Source: Macrolepiota albuminosa
Taxonomy: Eukaryota; Basidiomycota; Agaricomycetes; Agaricales; Agaricaceae
NCBI GenBank assembly: GCA_027475525.1
Contig: JAMWFC010000044.1
Span: 1,489,340 to 1,553,339, forward strand
Direction: 5' to 3'
DNA length: 64,000 bases
In this document: positions 33,795-46,400 of the stretch, one piece after another
Layout: the number at the start of each line of letters is the position of its first letter
How positions within the stretch are numbered: the stretch's first letter is position 1
Made by a program: the position numbers and the translations under genes
Notes under the pieces: generated by a model
Databases searched by the model: none
What the model was told of the DNA's origin: nothing
Seen by the model: only the letters and a program-made list of their open reading frames with translations

Positions 33795-34997
33795 TCATAA
33801 GAATCCAAGAGGTTCTAAGGGTATAGCTACCTCCTCTGCCGGACATGGATCATCCATTTTTCTGGTCTTGATGCCCTTCTTTACCTTGAACCGCAAACCA
33901 TGACGGACGTCCACGCTCGTGTCTTCATCGTAGAAGAGAGCCTTTTCCTCGGCAGATAGAGATGTGATTTCCCTATTTGCAAATCCATAACCCACATCTT
34001 CCCCCAATCGAACTAATTCCTCGTCACTGATAGGAGTTCTGAAGCGATGCCATATTCCACCCGCTGTGATAGTGGGGTGTACAGGATCATCGTTTGGTCC
34101 TTCATAGTAAGCTCCAGTGCGAAGTAGATAGCGTATGTCTCTGTGAAAATCCGTCCAAACATCTGTATCGCCCCATCGTTCTTGCAAGGGGAGGTCGGCA
34201 TTCTCCGATGAAGCGCTACCCCAATCGATCAGGACAGGAAAGTTATTCTGTTCTCGAAGGATGATATTACCGACATGGACGTCGCAGTGTAGAATACCAA
34301 AGCGGCGAAGCCGCCGCCCGAGCTCCAGGACACGCTGGGAGATAATCTCGGCCTCCTCGAGCGTGATATTGATGCCGGGTCTATATCTTGCCATTGACCG
34401 ACCAGGAATATACTCGAATAGAAGGCCATAGATGTGACTTAGAGATGGATGAGTAGCTGTCGTCATCATGTCGATTTTTGTGGTGCCAAAAAAACGAGGA
34501 ATCAACCCAGACACCTGGGCCTCCTTTAAGCGGACGTACGCTTCGTGTTCTTTGATATGCGAGGCCTTAAATCTTTTCCATGACGCAAATAACTGCATCC
34601 ATGGCAAGTACTCCTCCTCCTCCTCCTCGCTGAGTTCAAAGGTTGCTCCACGATCACTGATATTTGATTGATACTCCTTTTCTCTTTCTAAATCCCACAA
34701 TGTTGAGACTCGGCGGTCTGCCAGTTTGAGTACAAAACGGTCGGGAAGTCCTATACTGCACCCACTACTCTGTGCATCAACCAGGAGGGCAACAGAGTTG
34801 GTGAACGGGGTAAACGCCTTGACAATTTTCACTTCTGCTAATTTGCTACCTTTAAGCATAAGGGAAAGACTATGACCAGGCTGATAGGCATCAGTAGGAA
34901 GCCTTATGAAGTCGATACACAGTCTACGGGCGAGTAAGTGAAAAGAGTGAAAAGACACTTACTTAAACCAAATGTTCTGCGAAGTGGTCGATAGCAT
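33795..34997 (-). CDS. Protein kinase-like/aminoglycoside-phosphotransferase-fold protein (387 aa)
   Basis: Exon 2 (34923-33795) is one long frame. A likely first exon, 34997-34963 (MLSTTSQNIWF), joins through a 39-bp intron with GTAAGTG...CGTAG ends and restores phase; the alternative start at 34958 lies inside that intron. Core motifs: FVLKLADRR (ATP-site Lys), a Glu-rich linker, a helix with HEAYVRLKEAQ, hinge LLFEYIPG, catalytic loop HCDVHVGNIIL and the metal-binding IDWGSA. HxDxHxGN followed by IDWG is characteristic of phosphotransferase-like kinases (APH/choline-kinase type), a family expanded in fungi and mostly of unknown substrate. No defects seen. It lies in tandem with the SRPK-like gene on the same strand, about 1.1 kb apart. 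Confidence 0.85.
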
Positions 34998-35840
34998 ACG
35001 TGCAGCTTGTTTTATACACTGTGTGTTACAACGAGATGAGTGTGGATGCGAGGACAGGAATCTCAGGTACATACAGAGATTGTCCAGAATACCATGGAAT
35101 AAACTGAGAGAATTCTATTGATGCAAGGTCGAGTGAGGTGGAATAGTAAATTAAGGCTCCGCCCTTGAGCTTTGTTTGAATTCCAAATTCCGACGAAGAA
35201 ATCACAAGTCGCTCCGCTTCATGAAATGCAAGTATAAGATCGTCTTCTTCACTCTCAACTCGTGCACGTCGTAGTTATGATCTCGTTGAAGTTAGATTTC
35301 GAAGCCTCTACAGCGCTGTTCTTTCATTTCAGACCTTCCGAATCCCGAGGCATTGATTCTGATTGCTGCTAACGCCAGCTCTGAGTAGGATATGTGTCCA
35401 GAAGCTGCAGAACAAAGAAAAAAAAATTGCAATACCAGATGCTTGGCAGACATAAAAATACAGCAAATCTTCAATTCTTAGACTATAAGACGCTTTGTCT
35501 ATCCTTGTCTTTGGTGGTCAAGCAGAGCCGGATTTGTACTTCAGCAATCTCACCCCGTCTCAGAGAAAGGTGAAATAGGTCAATATACTCATTTTAGTTG
35601 AGAATATTCTGACTGTGTGGTCAACAAGGATGTCGATATGAGAAAGCTTGGGTCAGCTGGACTCTATTTCAGTCACTTTTGAAAACACTTCGAACTATTG
35701 GTTGTCGTCATGGAGATCTGAGCATCGCAAACATCGCCATGCAACGGGTTTTGGATCATCCATTTGTGGGAGCTGTCCTTATTGTTGAATACAGACAAAC
35801 ATTTGACTGACTTTACAACATTATTGCCAATTGACCTCTA
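34998..35840. other. Intergenic region upstream of the phosphotransferase-like gene
   Basis: Contains the gene's presumed promoter (34,998-35,300). No supported gene; only short unassigned frames. Confidence 0.5.
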
Positions 35841-36338
35841 TACTTAGGTGCATGGGCTGTGTATCCTCAAGAAAGATAGGATGTTGAGAACAGTGTTGGA
35901 TGCTCAACAACGCAATGCCAATACGGTGAAGGATGTAACTCCCTTGCCAGATCAGAAGTAATCCAGGAGGATGTTGCACACACCAGGTTCAGGTCAAAGA
36001 TTGACCTGACAGATGTGTACAAACAAGTATAGATCTGAGAAGAGAATATCCATAAGACAGTGTTCTTGTCAATTATTGGAATGTATATTAGCAATATCAT
36101 GCAAATTAGAGACTACAATGCCTCAGCTATGTTCCAGAGGTTGATGACCTCCATATTCCAAGATGTAATTGGATGGTTCATACATATATACAGTGGCTCA
36201 AAAAACTGTCCCAATGTTTCATACCTTTTAAAAGATGACATTGGCATGAAAGATAAGAAGTGCCTAAAATCCTAATTAAATCATGTAAAATACTATGGCA
36301 TTGTAGCTACAAAACGGATCTAGGTTTATATAATTGAG

Positions 36339-36492
36339 ATCAAAACTGATGGAGTGATGGCCATTTTAAAATATTCACTCATTGGAACAGTTTTTTGAGC
36401 ATCTCTAATTTTTCAATCAAAACTGATGGAGTGATGGCCATTTTAAAATATTCACTCATTGGAACAGTTTTTTGAGCATCTCTAATTTTTCA
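36339..36492. repeat. Perfect 77-bp tandem duplication in the left arm of Tc1/mariner 2
   Basis: Copies at 36339-36415 and 36416-36492 are identical with mismatching flanks; the right arm has the segment once. Confidence 0.95.
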
Positions 36493-36683
36493 GGTTTATC
36501 CCTATTTTACACAGAAATAAAGAGTAAGTTGCATGTGGGAATATAAACAAAGTCATGTGACCATGTTTAGATATATTTGGGAGTAGTTCAAGCTGGTTGA
36601 ACCACATTTTGACCTTCAACTACCATCATGAAATCTATTCCTCCTGCACAATGCTCTACTGTTGCTTCTCTTCTTGCTCAAGG

Positions 36684-39600
36684 ATTTTTTTTTTTTTTTT
36701 TGTGGTATCATGACAGTCTGCCAACTGTTCACATATGTCAACCTCTTACAGACTAGGATATGCGTTTTCACGCTGAACACAACGTCACTTTACTCCCTCA
36801 GCTATGGCCACCCCGTTGGAAATGCCTTTACGCACGGTGTGTGGGACTCGTCATCCAATACCCACTAAAACCACGGTCAACTTTCTCCATAGCTGGAGAG
36901 GTGCTATGTCTCCTTGTATAAGGTTTGACCAAGTATTTTTCACTAGACCCGCCTTGTATGCCTTCTTTTCGAACCTCTCTCCATCCATTGCAAGGCAATC
37001 AAGCTTTATTCTTTGCATTATAGCAGCTTTAATCCTTTGTAGGACCTCTCTTGCTGTGAACATCTTATCTGGGTCCGATTCTCTTGAAATTCTCCAGTCG
37101 CATCTTAGTTTCCAAATTGCATACGTTGCTTCTGAGGTTACTATCTTTCAAAATCGCCGTTCTCCTTTATCTCCTTTTCTCATTTTTTTTGTGATGGCGC
37201 ATCCGAGCTGGTCTCCCAGTGATGGCTTAGTGAAAGATATGCCCTTTTTCTTCTGTAGAGCCTTTATAAAGTCCCAAATGACTTCTTGTCCTGACGCCGT
37301 ACACTCTGTAAGGATGTGTTCGATCATTTCTGTTGTTCTGCATTGCAGGCACATTGCTCTCCCTTTGTAGTCTTCTATGTTCAGCCAGTACTGTCCTACT
37401 TTGTAGGCATTATGCATTGCCCTCCACAAAAAATTCCTTGTTTGGCAGGTCAGGTCCTTGTCCCTTGTTGACATCCATATCTGTTTATCTGTTGGGAGGA
37501 CACCTATCCTCTCCTTAGCTGCCCATCTGGTCATGTCCAGGTGGGTGATCGTTCCTTTTCTTTGTGGTGCAGGTGCTTTTTCTAATATTCCTCTGTAAGC
37601 CACGGCCTGCATCAATTTTGCCAGTTTAGCTCCAGTAAGGGTATATCCCTGTGGTACTGTTAAGTCTATTTCATTGTGGATTGCTTTTCGTGCCCCTTCA
37701 TTTGCTAGACGGTCAGCTTCTTCATTTCCCCAGACCCCTGCATGACCTTTGACCTTTTCAAAAAGGGTGGCTCCGTCTCTTTTTCGAAGCATGACAACTA
37801 TAGGTTGTAGGATGTCCTTATTCGCGGTGCTAATCTATCCATTGTCCTCTCTTCTCTTCAGGTTTTTAGTTAGGTTGTTGATGGTGATTTGTGAGTCACT
37901 TTGTATTAATATGGCTTGATCCTGTGGAGCCATCTGTGCAGCTACTAGTACAGCAACCATTTCGGCTGCATTATTTGTTTGCAGAATGTAGTTTGGTATT
38001 CTGATTGCTCTGTTTCTGGGATCATCTGGACCAAACCAGATCCCTGCTCCAGCTGCTGGCTGACCTCCTTCATCCTTTATGCATGAGCCATCAGTGTATA
38101 TCATTATCAGATTGGGGGGATTTCTTGGAGTTCTTTCATACGTTGCCTGTGGTAGCGTTGGTTTTTCTGGTTGCGTAAAAACCCTTACCCCCTCCCTGAG
38201 AGAACCTTTCATTGTAAAGTTTGGGTCAAACGCTATCCTATCCTCATCTAGGAGAAGGTTCTTCTCTTCCTCTGTGAGATCTCTCTCAGCTTCTGGGGCA
38301 TTGGAATTCCACTTTGTCCCCAGTCTTGCTATGTATTCTCACGCTCTTTTACAGCACTTGTGTGGGTTTCTACACCCATTTCTCCTTAAATCTTTGCATG
38401 TTGTACATGCACAATTCTTCCTGGCTTTATGGGTACTTGGTGCTTTGGTACCTAGCATCTTTCTCAGCATTATTATGTCGTTCACGGTACATACCCCGTG
38501 TGCTTTCCTCATACATAGCATTGATGCTGTGTTTATCCGAATGTATTTTTCTTGCGCCAAACCTACATGGAACCATGCTGGCATCCTTCTTTTCAGGCCA
38601 TTTTCAAGGATAAGGAGGTGGAAAGTTACGTTGTACTTCCTTGCAACCTGTAACATTTTCTGTATTGGAGTGGGGAGGCCTCCATCTTTAGCTCTTGTGT
38701 CCACCGTCATGCTCTGTAGCATAAAGGTCATCAGGGCTTCTTTGTCATGCCCATGCAACTTTGCTATTTTTGTATTTATGATCTTGTCTGCCAGTAATGC
38801 CCATCTTGGGCAATCGTCGTCTAGTGCCAGGTATTTTTGTGCTTTCATTATTTCTATCACCTTATTTCTCGCTTTAAGATCAAGGACTTTCCTTCCACCT
38901 TCTTCTAGTGGCATCCGTAACATTTTTATACCTATCAATTGCCGTGACTCACTGTTTCACAGGAACTCATTTATCATCTTTGTCAGTTGGTTTTCTATTT
39001 GTTTGGGCATGCCCTGCACCCGGGTCCGGTATTGTGTGCGTCCTCCTACTACTATATTTATAATTAATCACCTTTCTTTGATTGTCAGTCTCTCTTTATT
39101 CCATCTTTTTAGGTCTTTCGATACCGCCTCTATTGTTGGTGTCCAGACACTTATGTCTTCTACCTTGTTACCAATAAAGGCCCCCAGCAGGCGTGTTGGT
39201 TCGCCATCCCTTGCTATCTTAATCTCATCTGGGATGGCCTGTTCAGCATTCCTTGGCTTACGAGTTGTGATGATAAGATTTCTATATTCCTCTGTACCTA
39301 CTGGCACAATCACTGTTTTTGGTATATTAAATCTTGCTCCCAATGCTACACACCACTCTTTGAGTAGTTTTTGAAGGTCCTGGAAGCTGTCTTCTTCACT
39401 GAGATACACTCTTGTGTCGTCTGCAAAAAGTGTTGCTATCAATCTTTCCATGTTTTCACCTATTTCAAACCCTTTCAGATCAGACGATCGGAGCATCTGA
39501 GCGAGTGATTCAATCGCAATATTGAGTAGTAGGCATGATAGGGGGTCCCCTTGGCGCACTCCCCTTGTCATCTTATACCCTTGCTTATTTCACCATTTAG

Positions 39601-40332
39601 AATAATCTTCATATAGGCGTCACTATACAATGCTTTTACAGTACTGATAAATTCTCTTGGTATGCCAAACTTCTTCATGGTGCTCCACAAAAAGGTGTGA
39701 AGTATCCTATTGTAGGCTTTCTCTTGATCCAGACATACAATCATGCCATTTTTTTTTGTTAGTTCACACCATTTTACTGCCATCCTGGCCAGTTCCGTTT
39801 GGTCTTCGATTCTTCTGCCCTGCATGAAGCCTGCTTGATCTCTGTGTATTAGGCTTGGGGCTACTTTACTTAGCTTTATCGACAGAGCTTTCATCATTAT
39901 CTTATAATCTGTGTTTAGGACAGTTATTGGGCAATAATTCCTGATGTCTGTCTTGTCTCCTTCTGCAAAATTTGTTCCCTCTACCACACCATACGTTTGT
40001 ATGTCTTGATACACCGTTGTTAGTACACTTGCTATATCAAAGCCTGGTCTTTCCTCTTTTTGAGCTTCTTCATACCATAGCATGAGCTCTTTCCACAGTT
40101 CATGAACAATTCCATTGAGGCCTGCTGCTTTTCCATTTTGGAGCTTGGCTATGGCCTCCTCCACGTCACTTTTAGTAATCATTTCACCTAAGGTTTCTTT
40201 CTGTTCCTCATTCAACTCTGTCTTTATCTTTGCCAGGACCTTTCTCATTTTTTGCTTATGGTCCCTGTAGTTCATGGGGATATCTTGCTCTTGAAGTCTT
40301 TCATGATGGGTTTTGGCTATATTAGCCATCCT
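36684..40332 (-). mobile_element. LINE retrotransposon with RNase H, 5'-truncated
   Basis: 3,649 bp on the minus strand, ending in a 17-bp T run on the plus strand (36685-36701, i.e. a poly(A) tail) and flanked by TCAAGG (36678-36683 and 40333-40338). It begins within the region just N-terminal to RT, so any endonuclease domain is absent. RNase H placed after RT recalls Tad1/I-type LINE clades of fungi. Confidence 0.9.
37148..40329 (-). pseudogene. LINE ORF2-like protein: RT, Cys/His segment, RNase H, C-terminal zinc motif
   Basis: RT from 40329 (MITKSDVEEAIAKLQNGKA, FAEGDKTDIRNYCPITVLN, RDQAGFMQGRRI) through FADDT (near 39,430), then the post-RT region with LDLKARNKVIEI, a Cys/His segment CACTTCKDL...CRNPHKCC (near 38,370), RNase H with all four acidic positions (YTDGSC, NNAAEM, QSDSQ, NEEAD; 38,110-37,680) and a final CLQC...HILTEC zinc motif (near 37,340). 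One frameshift at about 39,570 and stops at about 38,957 (TGA), 39068 (TGA), 38339 (TGA) and 37835 (TAG at a Trp) interrupt a single long frame. The older LINE at 1-1792 has the same domain order. Confidence 0.88.
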
Positions 40333-40785
40333 TCAAGGGTATTCTCTGCATCAGATTGAGGCCCAAACTGGTCTAGGAAAGTCTACTATTGGGAGGATTG
40401 GTAGAGAGTTGGAGATGGACAAGGAAAACCATTGTGGAGGCCGTCCTGCTAAGCCTACTTCATGTAATAAACAGGCTATTATTCAACAAATCTCAACTAG
40501 GAGACTTGATACAGCTGTCCAGGCCACCAATTTATCAACAACATCATTTCCAACCCTGTCTCTTCTCAGACTGTCTGGAATGCCTTGAAGGAGGAGTGGT
40601 ATTGGTCTGCTACCAAGAGAAAAGTTCCTATGCTCAAAGCTAGACATTAACAACTATGGCTTAAATGGGCTCAGGAGCATCAGAACTGGACTATAGAGGA
40701 CTGAAGGCAAAGATTAACAGGATTGGGTCAGATGGGAAGCAGTATGTGTGGAAGCTACGAGGAAAAGGCATTTCAGACTGAACAA

Positions 40786-41076
40786 CTACACCTACTGTGA
40801 AGCATGGAGGAGGGAATAATCTCATGGTATGGGGCTGTATAGGTTGGAATGGGGTAGGAAAGCTACACCTACTGTGAAGCATGGAGGAGGGAATAATCTC
40901 ATGGTATGGGGCTGTATAGGTTGGAATGGGGTAGGAAAGCTTGTGGAGGTGGTGGGGATCATGAATGCAGAGCAGTACTATGAAATTTTGGATGATGGAG
41001 GAATGGGGTAGGAAAGCTTGTGGAGGTGGTGGGGATCATGAATGCAGAGCAGTACTATGAAATTTTGGATGATGGA
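40786..41076. repeat. Two overlapping perfect 77-bp tandem duplications
   Basis: 40786-40862 equals 40863-40939 (two further bases match by chance), and 40923-40999 equals 41000-41076. Both lie in the transposase 2 coding region. Confidence 0.95.
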
Positions 41077-42830
41077 GCAAAGAAGAGCTTTGAAAAGTTG
41101 GAGATGGAGGAGGGTGCCCACTAATTTAAACAGGACAATGACCCCAAACACAACTCCAAGAGGGCTGCCAAGTGGTTTGAGGACATCAACTTTGATGTCC
41201 TTTGGTGGCCAGCTCAATCCCCTGATCTCAACCCTATTGAATATCTCTGAGAGTACCTCAAGGAGCAACTTAGGCAGTATGAAATCTCTCCTTATGGTGT
41301 GCATGAATTATGGGAGAGGGTTGCAAAGGAGTGGGATGAAATACCACCAGAGGTATGTCAAAGACTAATAGAAAGCATGCCTAGAAGGATTCAAGCAGTT
41401 ATCAAGGCAAATGGAGGACATACAAAGTACTAGATACTAATATTAGAGATGCTCAAAAAACTGTCCCAATGAGTGAATATTTTAAAATGGCTATTGCTCC
41501 ATCAGTTTTGATTATAATTACATAAACCTAAATTCATTTTGTATCTACAATGCCATAGTATTTTACATGATTTAATTAGGACTTTGGGTACTTCTCATTC
41601 TTCATGCCAATGTCATCTTTCAAAAAGTATAAAACATTGGGACAGTTTTTTGAGCTACTGTATTTAGACAATATATTTGTCTTTTCTGACACCATTGAGG
41701 ACCATGAGCAGCATCTTTGAGTAATTTTTGAATACTTGAGGTCAAACTTGCTGTACCTCAAATAGAAGAAATGCAAGCTCTACTTTGAGGCAATTGATTG
41801 CCTTGGATACAAAATTGAGAGTCAGAGTATTTACTCTGACAAGGACAAGATAAATCATATATGTGAGTGGAGAGTGCCCTGAACATATAATGATGTTCAG
41901 AGATTTGTGGGCTTGGTGAACTATATAGGCAATTGTTTGCCTGATATTACTGCTTATATGGGGCTACTAATGTCCATCACGCAGAATAGAGCACCATTCA
42001 TATAGCGGCCCATTCACCAGCAATGCTTTGAGATGATAAAACACATCTGCTCAAAAACTCCTGTGATCTACCCTATTGATCTGAGATAATCTGAGTCTAT
42101 ATGGCTCATATGTAATGCCTTAGAGACCAGCATTGGGGCCATGTATGGCCAGGGTCAAACTTGGCAAACATGCCATCCTGCTGGATTCATGTCCAAGAAG
42201 TTCATGTCAGCACAGCAGAATTATGTGGTGCACAAACTAGAAACATTAGCAATACTTGAGGCACTCCTTAAGTAGGAAGACAAGCTGATTGGATATAAGA
42301 TCCACATCATCACTAATTATAAAGCACTGGAGTTCTTCAAAACTCAAGCATTCTTATCCTCCAGGCAGTGCCAGTAGATTGACTACATGTCACGGTAGAC
42401 ATTACATATATCAAAGGTGAACTCAATAAAGTCGCTGACTATCTCTCAAGATACTTTGAGAGCAATAGCACTACTGAGTATCACAATAGTTATGAGTATG
42501 TCAATGCAGATATACACATTGATCTCCAAGGTGATGACCTCCCCTATCATCAATACAAGGAGGTCAAGGAACATGTAGTAGAGCTCGGAGCAATGCAAGC
42601 ATAGGAGCTATAGTGTAGTAGGCACATAATGGAGAGGCATGAAGTGCAAGACATAGAAGCTGAGCAGCTTAGCCTAGCTCAGCAAGGCTCAAGTCTGTAA
42701 TCAGAAGGCTTGGAGCAGGAGCTATCAGGGCAAAGATATTGGAAAATGACCCTTGCTAATACGTTGAACTTGTGTGGAAGAGCCAATGTGCCTCCTAGTA
42801 GTTACAAACTACTTTGGAATCATGGTTAAA

Positions 42831-42890
42831 CAGTTGTACCTGAAGGACTTATTGTGTGCTGAGGTGTTGGAACACTTGGATGACCATCCA
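42831..42890. other. Junction between relic H and the LTR of element D
   Basis: Short sequence with no recognisable feature. Confidence 0.4.
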
Positions 42891-43412
42891 TGCTATAAGA
42901 GCAACCTCTAGAGACTGTGGCTCAGTCACACAGCTGGCAGAGGGAGATCCAAAGTATATTACAGTATGTACTGACAATATCATAAGAACTACTCACCTGG
43001 CAGAGGAAGATTCAAAGAAAACAAGTCTAGAGATTTCCTATGCCAGATTGAACACTTCTGGGGCTTCTGAAGCATGGAAAACAACTGTACAGTACAACAA
43101 AACCTTAAAACCTTGAAAATTGACTAACTAAACAACTATGCAAACAAGACAGAAAAACTCTGGACTTTAGAAGTCAGAAAGGCAAACTCTGGCTTATATA
43201 AGCAGTCTGGAAGTGGTGCTAAAGGGCTCACACTTGTCTGAATGATAGCTAAAGAACCAGAGCACCTCAAAGGCTGAGAATAGTACTAACAGATAGTGTT
43301 GAAAGAATAGAAACAGCAAAATAAGAGAATGATAGAAGAAATAAAGAAATGAATGGAAGGAGAGTAAAGAAATAAGGAGTGAAAGAAGGAAGAAATGAGG
43401 AGTCCCCTGACA
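42891..43412 (-). repeat. 3' LTR of Ty3/gypsy relic D
   Basis: 522 bp from TGCTATAAGA to CCCCTGACA, followed on the plus strand by TCACCCCCCCTTT, the complement of a purine-rich tract, as expected beside the 3' LTR of a minus-strand element. Homologous to the relic at 12929-13512. Contains TATATAAGC at about 43,196. Confidence 0.75.
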
Positions 43413-46400
43413 TCACCCCCCCTTTAAAGTGTGATGTCTCGACATGCTGGATAGAAGTAGTTCTAAATGGCCTAGTCTATCTTGGAAAGAGAATAGAGGC
43501 CTCTGATTGCCTGGGAAGCATTGGGATGCTGTTGATAGAATTTTCAGACTAAGGCAGGGGCATGGACATTCTCTTGTGGCTCTCAGGAGATATTCTTGAT
43601 TTTATAGCCCTTCTACTTAATCTTGAACTGAAGCTTGTTTCTAAAAAGTTGGCTGTCTAGGATCCATTCTACTTCATACTCTTCTTGGTTGTCTACCAGA
43701 ACTGGAGGTGGGGGTGGCTGTGAGTGTTGACCTGGGATTGGATCCTCTGGTGCAGGAAAGAGCTTCACCACATTGAAGACTGGATAGAGTCGACTCATTC
43801 CACTAGGCAGCTTGAGTCAATAGGCTAGTGGGCCTACTTACCTTACTATAAGAAAGGATCCTAGATGGCAATGAAAGAGCTTCTGAGAAGGTCAGGTAGT
43901 AGTGTCAGAGGCATCCAGATAGACTCGATCTCCAGGCTTGTACTTGGAAGCTGGAGTTTGTCTATGATCATAGTAGTAGGCCATGGCATCCTTTGTCTTA
44001 GCTAAAGCAGCCTTGGCTTCCTCCTAGGCTGCCTTCATCCAATCTACAAACTTGTTGACAGCTTCATTCTTTGAAGGTTGTCCATGAGGCTTGAATTCCA
44101 TATGAGGATGTTGACGGCTTAGTCTAAAGGCAAAGGTCACAGGTGGAGGTGTAGGGGCTAATATACTGTCACATTTGAAGCCACCAGTAATTCTGGGAGA
44201 CCAGCTCCAGTGTCTTCCATCTGCCAGGATGTCCTGCAACTTGGGAGTTGTGATGCTGCTCCACAATCTGCCTCTGGAGGTCTGGCAGATTGGAAACATA
44301 AATGTGTCCCCAGAAGGTGAGAAGACTATTCTCCAAAGACCATTGATACGACGCTGTACCAGCAGTCAGGGACACAACATGCACCAGAAGTCAAAATAAA
44401 CATTTAATTATAAGGCTGAAAACTGTAAGCCTCCTGGTAGCAGTCTCAACAAATTATATCTCCAAAAACACCCCAATAAATACACAGACAGTACAGAACA
44501 AAGGGCAGGGACCAGCTCAAGCTATCCACTCAACAATAGTCCAACCACTGTAATGGGGAGGGGAAGCATGGGAGCTGGCAGAAGTGACAAAATGGGATCA
44601 ATTTGTGATGATCTAGATCAAGATCAGATCTGACAATGCCCGATTTGACATGACTGAAAGGGGAAAGGAAAAGAAGCATGGAGGGATGTCAAAAGAAGCA
44701 TGGAATGCAGGGAAGCGCTAAAAGGGGAAAGAAGGATCTATGAATGGGATCGTGCTAAATGGAGCTGAAGCAAATGGGGAAGTGGCAATCAGAGACATCC
44801 AGAGGAATGATGGAACAAGAAGTTGAATGGTGGAACTGGTGGCACCGAAACATGCCTCCCAAAAGGGAAATTGGACTATCAAATATGTTCTGGAGGCTGG
44901 AGAGTTGACAACAAAGAGTCAGGTGTAGATAGTGGTCTGTGCACCAGAAAAACAGTATAAATAGCCCAAGTTTAGTAGAGAATAGACAGGCAATTGATAG
45001 GCAAAGGCTCGGTGGTTCCCAGGGAGTGAATCACTTAGGCTAGAGTTTATTGAGCACCTCTCATTGGAAGTCTATTGGTAGACAAAGGCTTGGTGGTTCC
45101 CAGGGAGTGAACTGCTTAGGCTGGAGTTTATTGAGAACCTTCTTCTGCCTATCAGGATATTTGATATTCTGTGAAGCACCCAATACATCAAGTTTTTATC
45201 ATCAAGCACCAGTGTGGATTAGAGGTCACTTTCTAAGACTTCAAGAAAGCCCCAGAACTATCAGTAATACTTACACCAAGTACTACACCATTCATCAGTG
45301 CAGATAGACTTTACTCCAGTTTTCTCTCAAGCATGCAAGGCCAGGGCAGCCTTGGCTACCAGATCTTCTTGAGCACCCTCTCAGTTACCTTGTTGGATGT
45401 CTCAAAGGATGCTCACTTCTTCTCCCTGGCCAACCATACCCTCTAGAGCACAGATAGCAAATAGTTTTGGCTTCAGGAGTACAATATTGTCATTGTCGCT
45501 AGCTCCTGAACCATGGTCTGCTTGCCTAGAAAGTATGTCTGGCTTGCCCATGATCTATCCAGATTTGTGATGTAGAGAGAAGTCAAAGTTGGCCAGATAA
45601 AAGAACTATCAAGCCTGTCAGACGTTAAGTTTCTTGGCTGTCTGAAAGTACTCTAAGTACTTGTGATCAGTCTACACCTTGAATTTATGCCTGGCACCCT
45701 CAAGAAAATGTTACTACTTCTCAAATGACCAAATAATAGCTAGCATCTCCTTGTTATAAATCTTATAATTTTGCTCCATGGCATTGAGACTCTTGGAGTA
45801 GAAATTGGTATAGATGAGGGTATCCTCAAGGTATACATACACAACATCTTCTGCTATAAGGTCTCAGAAAATGTCATTTATCATGGTCTGGAAGATTGCA
45901 GGGCTATTAGTAAGGCCAAAGAACATTACCAGAGTTTCAAAGAGTTCATGATTTGTTTGGAATGCTGTCTTCCACTCATTGCCTTCTTTGATGCACACAT
46001 TGTTGTAGCCCCAGCAGACATCAAACTTGATGAAGTAGTGTGCACCTCAGAAGTTGTTGATAAGCTCTGAAATGAGTGGTAAGGGGTAGTAATTTTTTAC
46101 AGTCATCGCATTCAAGACTCAATAGTCCTGAACCAGACGTAGAGATCTATCCTTTTTTTTAATGAAGAAGACTGGAGAGGCCATTGGAGGCTTTGCAGGG
46201 TGGATGCAACCAGAGTCTAAATTTTCCTGCAAAAAGGCATCAAGCTCATCCTGTTCTCTGGAAGAGAGAGGATAGACCTTTTAGCTAGAGGGCTCAGCAT
46301 TAGGCATAAGCTTGATCACATGGTTCCACTGCTTATGCTCTGGCAGGGAGTCAAATGATGCCTTAGAGAAAACATCCTCAAAGTCTTGCAAGTGATAAGG

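Larger units (their letters stand above)
36628..41433 (+). pseudogene. Tc1/mariner transposase 2, split by a LINE
   Basis: ATG 36628 begins MKSIPPAQCSTVASLLAQG, where the LINE interrupts. After 40338 the frame resumes YSLHQIEAQTGLGKSTIG (HTH), GGRPAKPTSC, then the second HTH part. The second Asp lies in DNDPKHNSK (near 41,140) and SPDLNPIEYL (near 41,225) carries the last acidic residue. The segment expected to hold the first Asp (near 40,700) is lost or scrambled. It is related to transposase 1 throughout (for example QAQTGL and KVPMLKA). Two 77-bp duplications (40786-40939, 40923-41076) and stops add to the damage. Confidence 0.85.
36191..41660 (+). mobile_element. Tc1/mariner-type DNA transposon 2, carrying a LINE insertion
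   Basis: CAGTGGCTCAAAAAACTG at the left and its inverted copy ...CAGTTTTTTGAGCTACTG at the right, flanked by TA (36189-36190, 41661-41662). Arms of about 215 bp are related to those of transposon 1 and again carry an inverted inner copy of the end motif. Without the LINE (36684-40332), its duplicated target and the three 77-bp duplications the element is about 1.6 kb. Confidence 0.93.
35841..42830 (+). mobile_element. Ty3/gypsy relic H (RT-RNase H part), split by a Tc1/mariner element
   Basis: Left piece 35,841-36,190: RT fingers with CILKKDRMLRTVLDA and DVTPLPDQ, then the palm up to the codons for HIY. Right piece 41,663-42,830: continues LDNIFVFSD (the YxDD motif, with the second Asp changed to Asn), then EDHEQHL, CLGYKIES, and RNase H (WLICNALETSIGAMYGQG, FKTQAFLS). 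The two pieces join across one TA, proving the Tc1/mariner insertion. It belongs to the A/B family by sequence. 5' and 3' ends are missing and stops are frequent. Confidence 0.8.

Noticed and set aside
33795..34958. A bacterial antibiotic-resistance kinase acquired by transfer.
   Set aside because: The HxDxHxGN...DWG signature is common in fungal kinase-like proteins; the gene has a fungal-type intron and neighbours.
45002..45120. Another member of the 77-bp duplication set.
   Set aside because: Offset is 81 bp with several mismatches; it is an older, independent duplication.
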